From contig NC_135777.1 of assembly GCF_028453695.1 (NCBI RefSeq), positions 6,685,714 through 6,749,713 on the forward strand: a stretch of 64,000 bases of DNA. The letters are read 5' to 3'. Positions 53,709 to 64,000 of the stretch are shown in pieces. The position numbers and the translations under genes were made by a program. The notes beneath the pieces were generated by a model. The model was not told where the DNA came from. It worked only from the letters and a program-made list of their open reading frames with translations, and did no database searches. The first letter of the stretch is position 1. Every line of letters starts with the position of its first letter. The stretch comes from Augochlora pura (lineage: Eukaryota; Arthropoda; Insecta; Hymenoptera; Halictidae).

Positions 53709-54241
53709 GTATCAAATCTTTGTCAAATCTGAGTCAAATTTCCAGCAAATCCGAGCGAAAACCGAGTCAAATCTCTGGCAAATCTGCGTCGTTTCGCACT
53801 ATTTCCAAATCCTTGAAACGTTACAAACGCCAAATAGTTTTGTTGATACAACCCGCTGTTTATCCATTCGTAGAACAATATTCTACGCTCGCAACACCTA
53901 CGCTCTATTTCTCGTGTGACAGAACATCTCTGTCGCATGCATGATGCATACTATACTCGCAACAATATTGTCCTACGAATAAACAAACAGCGAACGTACG
54001 GTGTACAAAAGAATGCAACAGAGTTATGTCAGCGGAACTATACAATATGACCCTGTCATACTGTACACGAAAAATGGCAGCGAAGGTGTTGTAGATACAG
54101 AACGAAAACATAACCTCTTGATCTACGATATCGTGACAGATGGGTTATGAAAATGTGAAACACCGAAATGTAAATACCGAATGTGAATGTTACTCAAATG
54201 TGTTCAATGGGAATACAATTTTGTCCTTTTTTTACCAATAT

Positions 54242-54574
54242 TTAACCCTTTGAGCTCGGACGTCCTTTGAGAGGAGATACAACAAACATCAATAATAAAT
54301 GATAATTATGCTGATTTACAATTATCATTTTACAAAATCTGTATCGGTAAAATCATTTATCAAATTCTACTTATAGAATGTAAATTAATATTACTATTAT
54401 TATATTATTACGTATAAATAAAAGTAAACCACTGACATAATCTTATACATTAATCCTAAAAATCTGGCAACCGATAAGGGTTAACAATAAATAACAAATT
54501 ACCCAGGTCTGAATTTATTACGAATTTATTAGCCGCGTTTAAGTGTTAAAAGAAATCGTCGCGCAAAGGGTTAA
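54242..54574. mobile_element. TTAA-bounded MITE, CCCTTTGAGCTCGG end
   Basis: The left end is TTAACCCTTTGAGCTCGGAC followed by GTCCTTTGAGAGGAG. The best right end is ATCGTCGCGCAAAGGGTTAA at 54574. An alternative right end, CCGATAAGGGTTAA, lies at 54484, so two ends may be present. The start resembles the CTCAGGGGACATC subfamily. Confidence 0.55.
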
Positions 54575-54760
54575 AATATAAACTACCGCACAAAATACAC
54601 ATATTTAACACAGATTTCGCTAACTTAGAATGAAGTGGCGAGTTCTAAGCGAGACATTGAAGACTACTCATCGACAGGATACGGTTCTCAGTTCATTGAC
54701 AGGACGCGTCGTCGGAGGTGGTGGCCCCGGCGCTATTTGTCATTAGCGTAGGACAGCGTC

Positions 54761-54970
54761 TGATTATCGGAATAATTAAACCTTATTATATGATGTAGCG
54801 CCGCTCGTTATCTAACCGGTTCCGTCGATCCGCGTCGCAGATAAACTTATCTGTCGTATAGGAGCGCCGTAACGAATCAATTATAGTACTTATGTAAGCA
54901 CGAGCCGCGATTCGCGTTCACGACACTTATCGCGGCGATGCTCGCGTCGAATCCGCTTCGTATCCGATAA
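54761..54970. promoter_or_regulatory. GATA-site cluster, candidate enhancer
   Basis: Within 210 bp there are TTATCT (54808), the paired inverted sites CAGATAA-AC-TTATCTG (54838-54853), CTTATCG (54926), CGATAAG (54964) and GATTATCGG (54762). WGATAR is the core bound by GATA zinc-finger factors, and a close inverted pair is a known high-affinity arrangement. Enhancer function is inference. Confidence 0.3.
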
Positions 54971-55117
54971 GAGACCCAACACTCCGTTCGAACCCGTCGC
55001 GAAGTTTTTCATTTTCTTTCGTGCAATCGAATTACGCATGAAATTCGTCGAATTTTCGACTGTGAAACATCGCGTACAATGACGATGGTATCTTAGTAAA
55101 ATGTTGAGAATGATCTT

Positions 55118-55322
55118 GTATAATATGTAATATGTATAATACGTAATATGTATAATATGTAATATGTATAATATGTAATATGTCTAATTTTCAATATGTA
55201 TAATATGTATAATATGTAATATGTCTAATTTTCAATATGTATAATATGTATAATATGTAATATGTCTAATTTTCAATATCTATAATATGTAATATGTATA
55301 ATGTGTAATACGTATAATATGT
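55118..55322. repeat. AT-rich minisatellite
   Basis: Tandem TATAATATGTAATATG units with an intermittent TCTAATTTTCAATATG, giving a roughly 45 bp higher-order unit present three times. Confidence 0.9.
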
Positions 55323-55523
55323 CTGTGTATCATAGAACATAACAAAATAATCAAACATTAAATAACAAACTAATTCCAATTTATCCGTAAAACAATTACC
55401 GTATAGAAAACATTCTCGTCCAATATCGTGAACAACTATTCGATATTTATAAAGTTGCGTTCACTTTTGCGAAGTGATGTGCAACAAAGTCGGAAATCTT
55501 AAAATATGCCGGGCCGTGTTATC

Positions 55524-55770
55524 TTAACCCTTTGCACTCGAAGCCACTTTAACTGTAATTCTAAAATAATTTTTCTAACACATAGAATCTCCATTTTATA
55601 AGGTAAAGAGGTTACGTTCAATTGAAATTCAATCCTGTAACTCATATAACAACAGTTATACTTGTAATAGTTTTTCGAATTTAATTTTTCATAACATTAA
55701 AAATATTTCGGAACGTGCTGTAACAATTTTAGTGGTGAACCAGAGTCACCGCTCGAGTGCAGAGGGTTAA
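55524..55770. mobile_element. TTAA-bounded MITE, CCCTTTGCACTCGA family, copy 9
   Basis: The left end is TTAACCCTTTGCACTCGAAG followed by CCACTTTAACTG. The right end is CACCGCTCGAGTGCAGAGGG followed by TTAA. It is 247 bp. The interior (AAGGTAAAGAGGTTACGTTC) is the inverse of 7153-7397, so the two copies lie in opposite orientation. Confidence 0.85.
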
Positions 55771-58730
55771 AAATGACAGCCATAACTAGGATTAATAAAG
55801 CAAATAATTGCATCAACATTTTCTACAGACCACGAAACACATATCCAGTTTTATATACTCGATCATAATTTTCTGACCAAATTTATACCATCCAATATAT
55901 CAGGTCCACCAAATAATAAATAAATAATCACCGTCCAAAGGGGCTCCAAAATGGGGGATGCTAGCTGCGCCGATCTGTCCGTTCTAAAAAATCGCGGTCC
56001 GCGACGAGGAAGATTTTCGGTGGCCGTCGAGGTGGAGGATGGTTCGTGTCCGGTCGCCCGGAATCGAAACAGGACCCCATGAGTCATAGCGATCGGCGGC
56101 CGGATTCGCAGATCATATATTTATCGCGGCTTTCGGAACGCGACTCGGATGTATCTTCTCAGGGACAAATCAATGGGGCTGGCCAGTTGGCGGCGGGTCG
56201 CCGTTTGATGTTCTCGAAGAAGAAGAAGAAGAAGAGGAGAGGCTTGCTCTCGCTCGGATATTCAGCTATCTCGTCGGTCGTCGGTCGTCGGTCGCCGACG
56301 CCGGCGGCATCCCACCGCGATAACGCCATTATGCGAATTCGCGATTTGCATATTTCAGAAAGCGCCTGCACAGGAAAGCATAAACAACTCCCGTGGCTCC
56401 TCTCGCAACGAGAGCGCAGCGAGCGCGCGCGCGCGAGCGAGCGAGCGCCGCGTGGCTTCCTCGTCAGAGGAGTTACACGCATGGAAGATTTACGGAGGAG
56501 TCTGCGTTTCCCTTTTCTTCTTTCTTTTCCCCTTTTCTTCCCTTCGCCTTTTTTCCCCCTCTCGCCGCGCCTCTCTCCTTTTTCGGGCAAAGGGTTGAAC
56601 GGCGAGACGCGCCGGCAGGAGAGGGGGAGGAACGGAGGCAGCTCTCGCACTTTGTATTCAGGCATAAATGCATGATGACTAGGGCTGGCTGAATTCCGGG
56701 AGGACCATCCGCGATCACGCACCGGAAAACCGGTTTTCGAGGAACTTTTCATTTTTAATCAGGCTCGGGTTGCCCCGCGATACACGCCCTGGCATAATTT
56801 CGTAGACGAGGAGCGAGGATGATGATCGAGCCCTGCCCCTCCCGCGATAGATCCGCTCGAACCGGTATGAAAATCATCCCGGCGGAACCGTCGCCGCTCG
56901 TGGCGTTCTCGTCGCTTTTGCTTGCCCCGAATCGATCATTAATATATCACGTCGTGGATTGCGTTTCTGCGCCGGTGACCGCCGATTAAAGTCACATTTT
57001 ATTACGGCGACGCGGGGCCGTCGGAAATTATATCAATCGGGGGAGCACGCGAGCCTTAAAACCGCGTCGCCCGTTTCGCCGTGCATACTACGGTGCCGCG
57101 CCGCCGCCGCCGCCGCCGTCGCCGTCCAGCATCATCGGTGTGTGTCTTGCATGTCACGTTCATTTACATTCGCGAAACGGACAGCCGGATGAATAAATAA
57201 TTCGCGGGGCGCATCAATTATACATGCGATACGGGACCGCTGCTGGAAATACGCTTTTTCCACCGATCGACGCCGCTCGGTGACTCGATGATTTTCGACC
57301 GTCTATCCCCTTTAAGAATTATCGGCGGACGTGCACGGGACACGCGGCGGTTATGTGGTTCTTTTCTCGGGTGAAACGTCTGCGACGCGTTTCGCCGCAA
57401 TGTCCGAGGCTTCCGTGCCGCATAATTCCGCCAGCCTTGCAACTAAGTTGATTAGAGGCCTATTGTCGCACGGGCACACGCGCCGCGAGAACGGACGCAA
57501 CCCCTCGGCGCGGCGACGTTTCCCAGCGGACGGGGCTCGTCGGCTGGCTCGACGGACAGCAAACGAAGCGCTTTTCCGTACAACTTGTTCAACTTTACTT
57601 AACTCAATTTATCGAAATATAGCGGTAGACACCCGTTTTTTACAACGGAACAAAGCTATTCCGTCGAATGACAGTGAATAAATAAATGTACACGTCTTTT
57701 CTCAATTTTGCAACATTGACTGCAAACAAATCGACCTTTGGGAACTCCACGTAAAACTTAAAATTCACGGGTTTGAATTTTACCTAAAATTAACCCTTAA
57801 ACCTTAGGTGAACTAAGTTTATTAACAACAACTTATTAATAGGTTATTAATAATAATATTAATAACCTAGTAGAATTAGTAGTAACTTAGGTTACTCTTT
57901 CTCTAGTTAACTCTTTCTCAAACTCTCTCGAAACTTATAAAGAAAACTGGATAATTTGTGAGAATTTATCCCACTCCTTCAATTATTTTCGGAATATTCG
58001 GTGGAGGAGGGAGGGGTTTGAAAGAGGATAAGCAAAAGATCAGGAAACGAGGAACGGCGGGGGCCGAAACGCATCCACGGTTTATTATTATTTTATTCGG
58101 ATGTTCTTCGCCGCGTTATAACCCATAACCCATCCTCTTCCCTACACCTTTTCCTGCAACACCGACTACGCTGACTCTCTCTCTCTCTCTCTAGAGACGC
58201 GACGGTTAGAGAGAGAGATAAAGTGAAGTCGTAATACCCACCCCCATTTTCTCGAAGTCCTCGCCACGGGTTAGGGGGGTGCGCACAGGAGATAGCGACA
58301 GGGACGTTAAAATTTAAGGTTTCCGTCGACACGTCGCGACCCATAAATTTTCTCGCTCGAAACCACGGTGCTTTCCTTCGGCTATGCTTGACAAACCACC
58401 ATTGGCCACCCCCCTAACACCCCCCGGAAAAGATCGTTCTCGTTGTTTATGAACGCGTCGCGTACACGACGGTCCACTGCCAACGTGTTAATGATCTTCG
58501 TGTAAGAAACACGTAAGAAAGAGAGCTGAATATTTAAACAAAATAAACCGAAGGCTTTGTATTTTAACATTTACGTCATAACGCAATGAAATTAATTAGC
58601 TTTATTTTTGGAAAACCCAAAAGCTATCCATAGCAAAGTGTCTATAACCATTATTTCTACGTTCGAGGCGTGATAAGTTAGTTATTAATGGATTTCACTT
58701 TTATGTTCTAATACCGAGTTTTCAACAATT
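55771..58730. other. Noncoding, GC-rich core
   Basis: No supported gene. The 209-residue plus frame at 56046-56675 and the 197-residue minus frame at 56159-56752 overlap and are dominated by Lys/Arg/Ser/Phe low complexity. 57840-57869 is a perfect 13 bp hairpin (TAGGTTATTAATA) with a 4-nt loop. (CT)n is at 58174-58192. Confidence 0.4.
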
Positions 58731-58780
58731 AATTCGTGCCGCTTTGCCCATAAGAAACAATGTGAAAATCGGCACGAATT
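58731..58780. repeat. Perfect 11 bp hairpin AATTCGTGCCG
   Basis: AATTCGTGCCG (58731-58741) and CGGCACGAATT (58770-58780) are perfect inverses around a 28-nt loop. It could be a foldback remnant or a structured transcript. It lies 80 bp before the ATAACTCCCT element. Confidence 0.5.
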
Positions 58781-58861
58781 TTCTGCTGCACTCGTAAGGC
58801 CGATGAGCGCCAATTCATGAAGCGGTGAAATGCTCAAACTACTCGGCAAAATGATCTAAAG

Positions 58862-59052
58862 ATAACTCCCTGTATGGCGCCACTGTACAAACTCCATAAA
58901 AGTTTCGATTCAACGCCGTTAGTGGGAGTGGCAAAACACTGAAACGTTCCGGCCGAATTACCGACGTATGAAACGTGTTGGTAGAAGCATAGACTATAGC
59001 GGCGTTACCATTTCGTGCTGCGCTGAACGTTACCGATAGAATAGGGAGTTAT
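58862..59052. mobile_element. MITE-like element with ATAACTCCCT inverted ends
   Basis: ATAACTCCCTGTATGG at the left and, inverted, ATAACTCCCTATTCTA at the right bound 191 bp. The interior is moderately GC-rich (GGCGCCACTGTACAAACTCC, CGTTCCGGCCGAATTACC). No target duplication is obvious, so the mechanism is unknown. Confidence 0.45.
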
Positions 59053-59679
59053 ATAGTTTACGAAAAATAGGGACGCTTAGTAAGAAGCGACTGTACCGTA
59101 TAGTTCATTCGTATTACGATTGTTAAATATCGTTTGAAGGCAATAAATGTATACAACACGACGAAGATCCCGTAATCTGCGATATCAAATACCGATCTCA
59201 AACGCCGATTATAAATAGACTAATTATATTATTAGTGACTGTAATAGGCTGTACCTACTACAAACGCCGATTAAAAAGGCGATCTCAAACTATATATCGT
59301 GCTCCAAGAATACAATTTTCTAAACACTAATTACAACGACCGACCGAAACTAAGGCGAACGCGCCGTTCGCGAACCGAGGCTATCGAACAAGAAGCAGAA
59401 AAAAAGAACGACATTTCCCACGTCCACGATTAGTTAGAATCGTATAGAATACCCGAATGGTAAATCATTTTCAGGTTAAACAATTTGTAAATGCATCGAC
59501 GCGATAGGCCGCGATATATGAATTCCGTCAAATGGTAAAGAAGCAATAGTTTAACTTTACCTATATTCTCTGCAAGTACCGGAACTTTGTCAAACATCGA
59601 ACCATCACATTTTCGATCACTTTATCTTGAATATTTTGTTACTGTCAACTTGCAACACTTAAATTAATTACTTCAAGGA
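59053..59679. other. Noncoding, nothing recognised
   Basis: AT-rich to mixed sequence without open frames of note or shared repeats. Confidence 0.4.
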
Positions 59680-59805
59680 GCAAATAGTTGACCACCGACT
59701 GCCAATGATGCGTTCGATCTGTCGGTAGTAATGGCGGAGCTTCTGCAAGCGACAGTGGCGCTCCTGGTGGCGGAAAATGGAAGCTCGCATTGCCTGGAAA
59801 CGAAA
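59680..59805. repeat. 125 bp repeat, copy 1
   Basis: Shares GCAAATAGTT, GTGATGCGTTCGATCT-like and GCTCCTGGTGGCGGAAAA words in order with 60401-60520, about 721 bp downstream. A frame of 82 residues (59731-59979) runs from this copy but is interrupted in the second copy, so coding is doubtful. Confidence 0.6.
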
Positions 59806-60400
59806 CAACTTCTGATAACATGCATTGCTGACTTCTTTATGCATTGTTGTTTGCAAAGAGTACAACTTTTTTCATTAACTACTCAATTACACGAATCGAT
59901 GGCTGCATTATTAGATCGATGTATTTCTATTCGTAAATTGATTATTTCTGGCTATTCTATAGTAAGAGTTAATTCATAATAATAGCCAAAATCGACTGTC
60001 GACAGTTTTTTCGCGTTATTATATTAATAGTATATCTAAATCACTTCTGTTGTGGTAGAAGTAATGGCGGAAGGTTAACGTATTAGTGAACAGAATTTTA
60101 TACCCATTTTCCTTCCGAAACAATAGGAAACGTATGTTAATTACTGAGTCTGGAGATGCGGCGTGTGAAATTATAAGAGAGCACTACTGCGCAATATTTC
60201 AGCGCAACCGCGCTACGCAAGCGCACTACGCAACCGCGCTACCGGAGTCAAAAAAGAATGACATTTTCACGTATATTTTCTATCAGGCAAAATAGAATAC
60301 AATTTCCGAATAATGAGTCATGTCGCATAAAAATAACTTATCAATTTCGGAATATCAATTGCACAAAGCAATTTGCAAGTATTTCGACACAAATTCAAAA

Positions 60401-60520
60401 GCAAATAGTTTACCTCTGGCCACAGTGATGCGTTCGATCTAACGGGAACGATGGCGCTGTTTCTGTAGACGATAGTCGTGCTCCTGGTGGCGGAAAACAG
60501 AAGCTTGCTTTGACTGGAAA
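60401..60520. repeat. 125 bp repeat, copy 2
   Basis: Second copy of 59680-59805. Here the reading frame equivalent to 59731 meets TAG early (TTTCTGTAGACG), which argues against a conserved protein. Confidence 0.6.
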
Positions 60521-60564
60521 CTGTTTAATCTCTAGTCGGTTAAAAAATATGTCGAAAAATATTA

Positions 60565-60765
60565 GAAACGTTAAATGACGTTATCATAATGTCAAATAAC
60601 GATCAATAACCTTGCCATCATGTCAAATAACGTTAAATAACGTCAAAAAATATTAAATAACATCAAATGACTTTATCATAACATCAAATAACGTTAAATA
60701 CTGTTAAATAACGTCAAATGACATTAACAACGTTTATTCATTAATAACGTAAAATATTAACGAAC
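60565..60765. repeat. AACGTTAAATAACGTCAAA minisatellite
   Basis: Irregular tandem of about 20 bp units containing TCAAATAACG, GTTAAATAACGTCAAA and ATCATAA. Confidence 0.8.
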
Positions 60766-63700
60766 AAAACTATTAAAATATCAAATTTTTTAAATGAATC
60801 TTCATTTCACAAGGATAATTATTTTTATTCTCATTCGATACAAATAATTTGATAAATAAATATTCCTGATGTTTAAAAGATCATTAAATAGTACCAAGAC
60901 TATGTGTATTGATCGAAATAGTTTACGTTGAATCGTGAGGAAACTATTTCTCTGGTAGCATCAAAACGTGACTGCATGTTTCGAGCTTGAACACGTCCAG
61001 TCATGCGAAACAAAGCTAATTTAGTAGGGATTCTGATCAATGCACGTGCTTCGTTGCCGGCTACGAATTGCAGGAACAGTTCACTGCATTTTGATGAATA
61101 TTAATGGCCCACTAGGCCGCTGTCTATATGTATAATATGATAAAAACGGATCAGTTACACGATGATTTATCGTCCAACGTCCTCGAATCGCTTGTTACAA
61201 GTGAACTTAAAAATTATATATTTGATCTCCGTGAATATATACAGCCCTTGGTTTGCTTTACATCTTGTACGACATCAATCAATTTTTATAACAACAGGTA
61301 TTAATAAATTCTGTCGGAATTAAATCGAGTTTGTCTTTTGAAACATTAATTAGAATATAGCAAATGGTTAAATGAACATTATGAATCTAATAGTCGAATT
61401 CCGTCACAGCTTTGTATTCGATTCGTTTAACATAAATACATAAAATCTGCGGTTTAATTATAAGAAATTTGTCAATCATTTGGAAAAAAACATTAGAAAA
61501 TTCACAAATACAAAATTCAAAATGTTATCGCGTTTTGAAAGGCTTCCAAACGTGGATTAACGTAACTCCTTCGAATTTCCTAGGGGGACACTAATTCTTG
61601 TACGCGATACAGACAATATAGTTAATAAACTCATCTTTGATATTGTGTAAGAGATACCGGTCGAGCCACCATAAAACGTGCCACGTCTTTTGTTGTCCCG
61701 TGGCAGAACTACACGGTGTCATCCCGTGGCCACCGCGGAATACGTGACGAGGCGTCATTAAGATTCTGTGCATCGATCCCCCAAAGCGACGTGCATTTGT
61801 CTCCGAAGCGGGAAAATGAAAGAAAGGACACACAGATGGGTCGTCGGTTGCCGAAGAACAGCCGAAACTTCTTCCTCCTTTCGTTTACAATCGAAGAATG
61901 GGGCTCCGGTCTTCGAAAACAGCTGTAACCACTCGTCGGTTGGTTTAATATGCGCTCGAAGTGGTCGCTGAAAAGGGAAAACGAAGAAACAAGATGAACG
62001 TTGACGTTAGGCGGTACAGTTAGAAGTGGCTTTGACTTTTCGAGAGGTACTGTTACGTAGATGTAACGCAATGCTGCGAGCGCACCACTTTTGTCGGATC
62101 CTGACAAATTGGCGCGCAATGATTCGAACACGAAAACGCAACAAAAATATAAGGACGACTTGAGCTTTGAAATTGGAAATTGACTTTGAGATTGAAAATT
62201 TGTAATTGTAGGTTTTCATGGCTGTCGATTATAAATGCACAGTGGAGAAAATAGAGTGAACAACCTTTAAAACGCAATAACATTTTTAAAACTAGACTAA
62301 ACGACTTGAATTCTTTTAGTTTCAAAAAATAACAGAAATGCTTTTTTCTAATTCTCAAACATTTCAAGTTTCGTTTATAAACTCAAGCAAATCTTTCCGC
62401 AAGCAATCTTTGAAATATTTATAGTATAACCTATTTGTAAGCTATCACCGATTGGTTAAATATTTTAAAGATTTTAGTTTAATTAACTATCATATACTAC
62501 TCAGATTGTGTCACAGCAAAGACATTGGCCAAGGCGTTGGCGATAAAAGCGCGCGAATTATTTCGCTCGAGGATGCAAACGAGTTAACATAACAAAAAAA
62601 TATTTATAACATAAAATAGTATATCGAATCGGAAATAGAACGGTTCCCGGAACTCGGCCGATTCTTGCACGGCGTCAAGAGACACGCGGGCGAGAATCGT
62701 TCGAGCGCCGCGAAACGCGAACGCGCGCGGAAAGCGGCGTTCAAAGGCCGGCAGGACGTCTTTCCTCTAACAATGGACATGTCGTTGTCTTTCGTTCCAC
62801 ACGGTTTGCCTCGCCACGCCGCGACTCTCGTTCAATAACCCTTCCGTCTAGCGCGAAACTGAAAAAAAAAGTGTCGGTCGGAGGAGCCACGTGATCGCGA
62901 ACCACCAGAAAAGAATTACGACCGCAATCGCACGGTTTACGGTCGCCGGTACGACATTTATGATTTACAGGACTAGTGCACCACGCACGGAGGAGACAAA
63001 GATGACTTCGTGATTGAACGTGACGCGCAGCGACTTCGACTCTGCGTTTCCCATTTTACGAGCTCCGGATCCCTCAAATAAAGACTTTATTATAAAATCA
63101 CGCGAGTGAGTCTCGGTTTCGGGTGATGGCGTGGGTGTAATGGCGACTGATTCGGATGATCGTATAGCTACTGTTTAAATATGCTCTGTTCGTCTAGCAT
63201 AATTCTTGGTCTGTCGATGTAACGTGACATAACCTGAAAAAATAGTTGACACGAATGTATAATTGTCAACGAAACGTGCGCATATAACGCTATAAAAGAA
63301 CGCTTTTAGATTTATTGGAGTTGACATCGGTTCAAAGAATGTTTTCAGATTTGTTGTAAATATTGTTTAATTCAATTTTTTCCAAGGTAATATTTTTCGA
63401 AGGTTCCAATTAATCCTTTTGTAGATCATATTCACCTTTTTGTTTGCAAGTTTTACAAATCAAATTCATCTTCTTGCTCGGATCAAAATTAGCCGTTGTG
63501 TATTCAATTTCGTCATTTAACATGAATTTTTGTTTATGAAATAGTGCAAATTCAAATCATTAATCTTTATAGATCTGTTATTTATGTATAAGTACTGCAA
63601 CGGTATTAATTTCGATAATAAATGGCTAGGCGTTGAGGGCAATGATTGCTCTTTACGGTGAAGTGTTCAGAAGTAATACAATGAAATCTAGCTATAGTAG

Positions 63701-63855
63701 ATGCAACGTCAACAATCCACTTAGAATCAGCAAGCCAGTTGTTTGCCATTTACTCGCTTTGTGCTCCTTGGCTTAATTCTTAACGCAAGAGCGTTTCAGA
63801 TAGTCGTAACCGCAAGTGAACATCGCATTTTCACCACAGACTGTAATATACCTTA
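60766..63855. other. Mostly AT-rich noncoding DNA
   Basis: No supported gene. 61591-62131 carries two overlapping minus-strand frames (80 and 140 residues) with no known domain. 62640-63060 is GC-rich. GTGACATAACCTGAAAA at about 63226 matches a word at about 25729. Confidence 0.4.
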
Positions 63856-64000
63856 TTAACCCTTAAGTACTGTAGACATTAAATTTGCACAACTACTGTG
63901 GAGGATCTCGTAGACCGCTAATATTTATTACATTATTACGAAATTACATTTTATGGAAATGCATTGCATGGAATATCTTTTTTAACGAGAAACATTTGCC
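63856..64000. mobile_element. Left end of a TTAA-type element running off the window
   Basis: TTAACCCTTAAGTACTGTAG has the family-like TTAACCCTTA start. The right end would lie beyond the window, so the call is tentative. Confidence 0.35.

Noticed and set aside
56046..56752. 209-residue plus and 197-residue minus frames
   Set aside because: They overlap completely and consist of Lys/Arg runs and pyrimidine-tract translations. Neither has a recognisable domain.
59731..59979. 82-residue frame with hydrophobic segments
   Set aside because: Begins in a repeat whose second copy (60401-60520) has stops in the equivalent frame.
61591..62131. 80- and 140-residue minus-strand frames
   Set aside because: Overlapping frames with no domain, no splice or polyadenylation context and ordinary base composition. 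Kept only as a note.

Overview
This is eukaryotic DNA with no intact gene that I can recognise. It looks like intergenic or long-intron sequence from an insect, most likely an aculeate hymenopteran (bee or ant). That is inference from four things: a strong mosaic of CpG-rich islands and AT-rich tracts, very abundant (CT)n/(GA)n microsatellites, mariner-type ends of the kind common in Hymenoptera, and short CATAACCTAACC-like words. Four runs of exactly 100 N (5058-5157, 18624-18723, 23368-23467, 32715-32814) are assembly gaps of unknown true size.

The dominant content is a swarm of short non-autonomous DNA elements. Most are bounded by TTAA and have terminal inverted repeats beginning (TTAA)CCCTTTGC, CCCCTTGC, CACGTTGA, CCCTTTCGG, CCCTCTTAGCACC, CACTAGA, CCACTTAGCTGCG or CGCGTTC. 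TTAA plus CCC ends is the signature of piggyBac-type transposition, so I read them as piggyBac-like MITEs, about 35 complete or partial copies in 64 kb. Many carry a perfect 14-20 bp palindrome just inside one end. Several are nested in each other at TTAA sites, and one pair of loci appears to show an occupied and an empty target. A second layer has TA target duplications and Tc1/mariner features: a broken transposase gene at 5429-5740 with a solo 5' end at 39087, two 225-229 bp mariner MITEs (27240, 40523), two 533 bp elements with TTGTAGGG ends (3846, 27566) and one mariner end (11022).

Region by region: 1-3 kb is GC-rich with two small TTAA elements; 3-6 kb holds the CCCTTCCCGT element, the TTGTAGGG element and the transposase relic; 6-7 kb is GC-rich; 7-12.5 kb has TTAA elements and two GACGTC-rich tandem arrays, one of them inside another element; 12.5-20 kb alternates GC-rich islands with a 197 bp tandem satellite and a large composite TTAA element; 20-24 kb is GC-rich with a weak candidate 3' exon on the minus strand; 24-28 kb is nested elements; 28-34 kb is GC-rich with long microsatellites; 34-42 kb has further elements and a candidate coding exon near 35.2 kb; 42-64 kb is islands, more TTAA elements and AT-rich desert.

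Protein coding evidence is confined to two unproven exon candidates (35152-35257 plus; 20406-20852 minus) and the dead transposase. No tRNA, rRNA, CRISPR array or operon was found.
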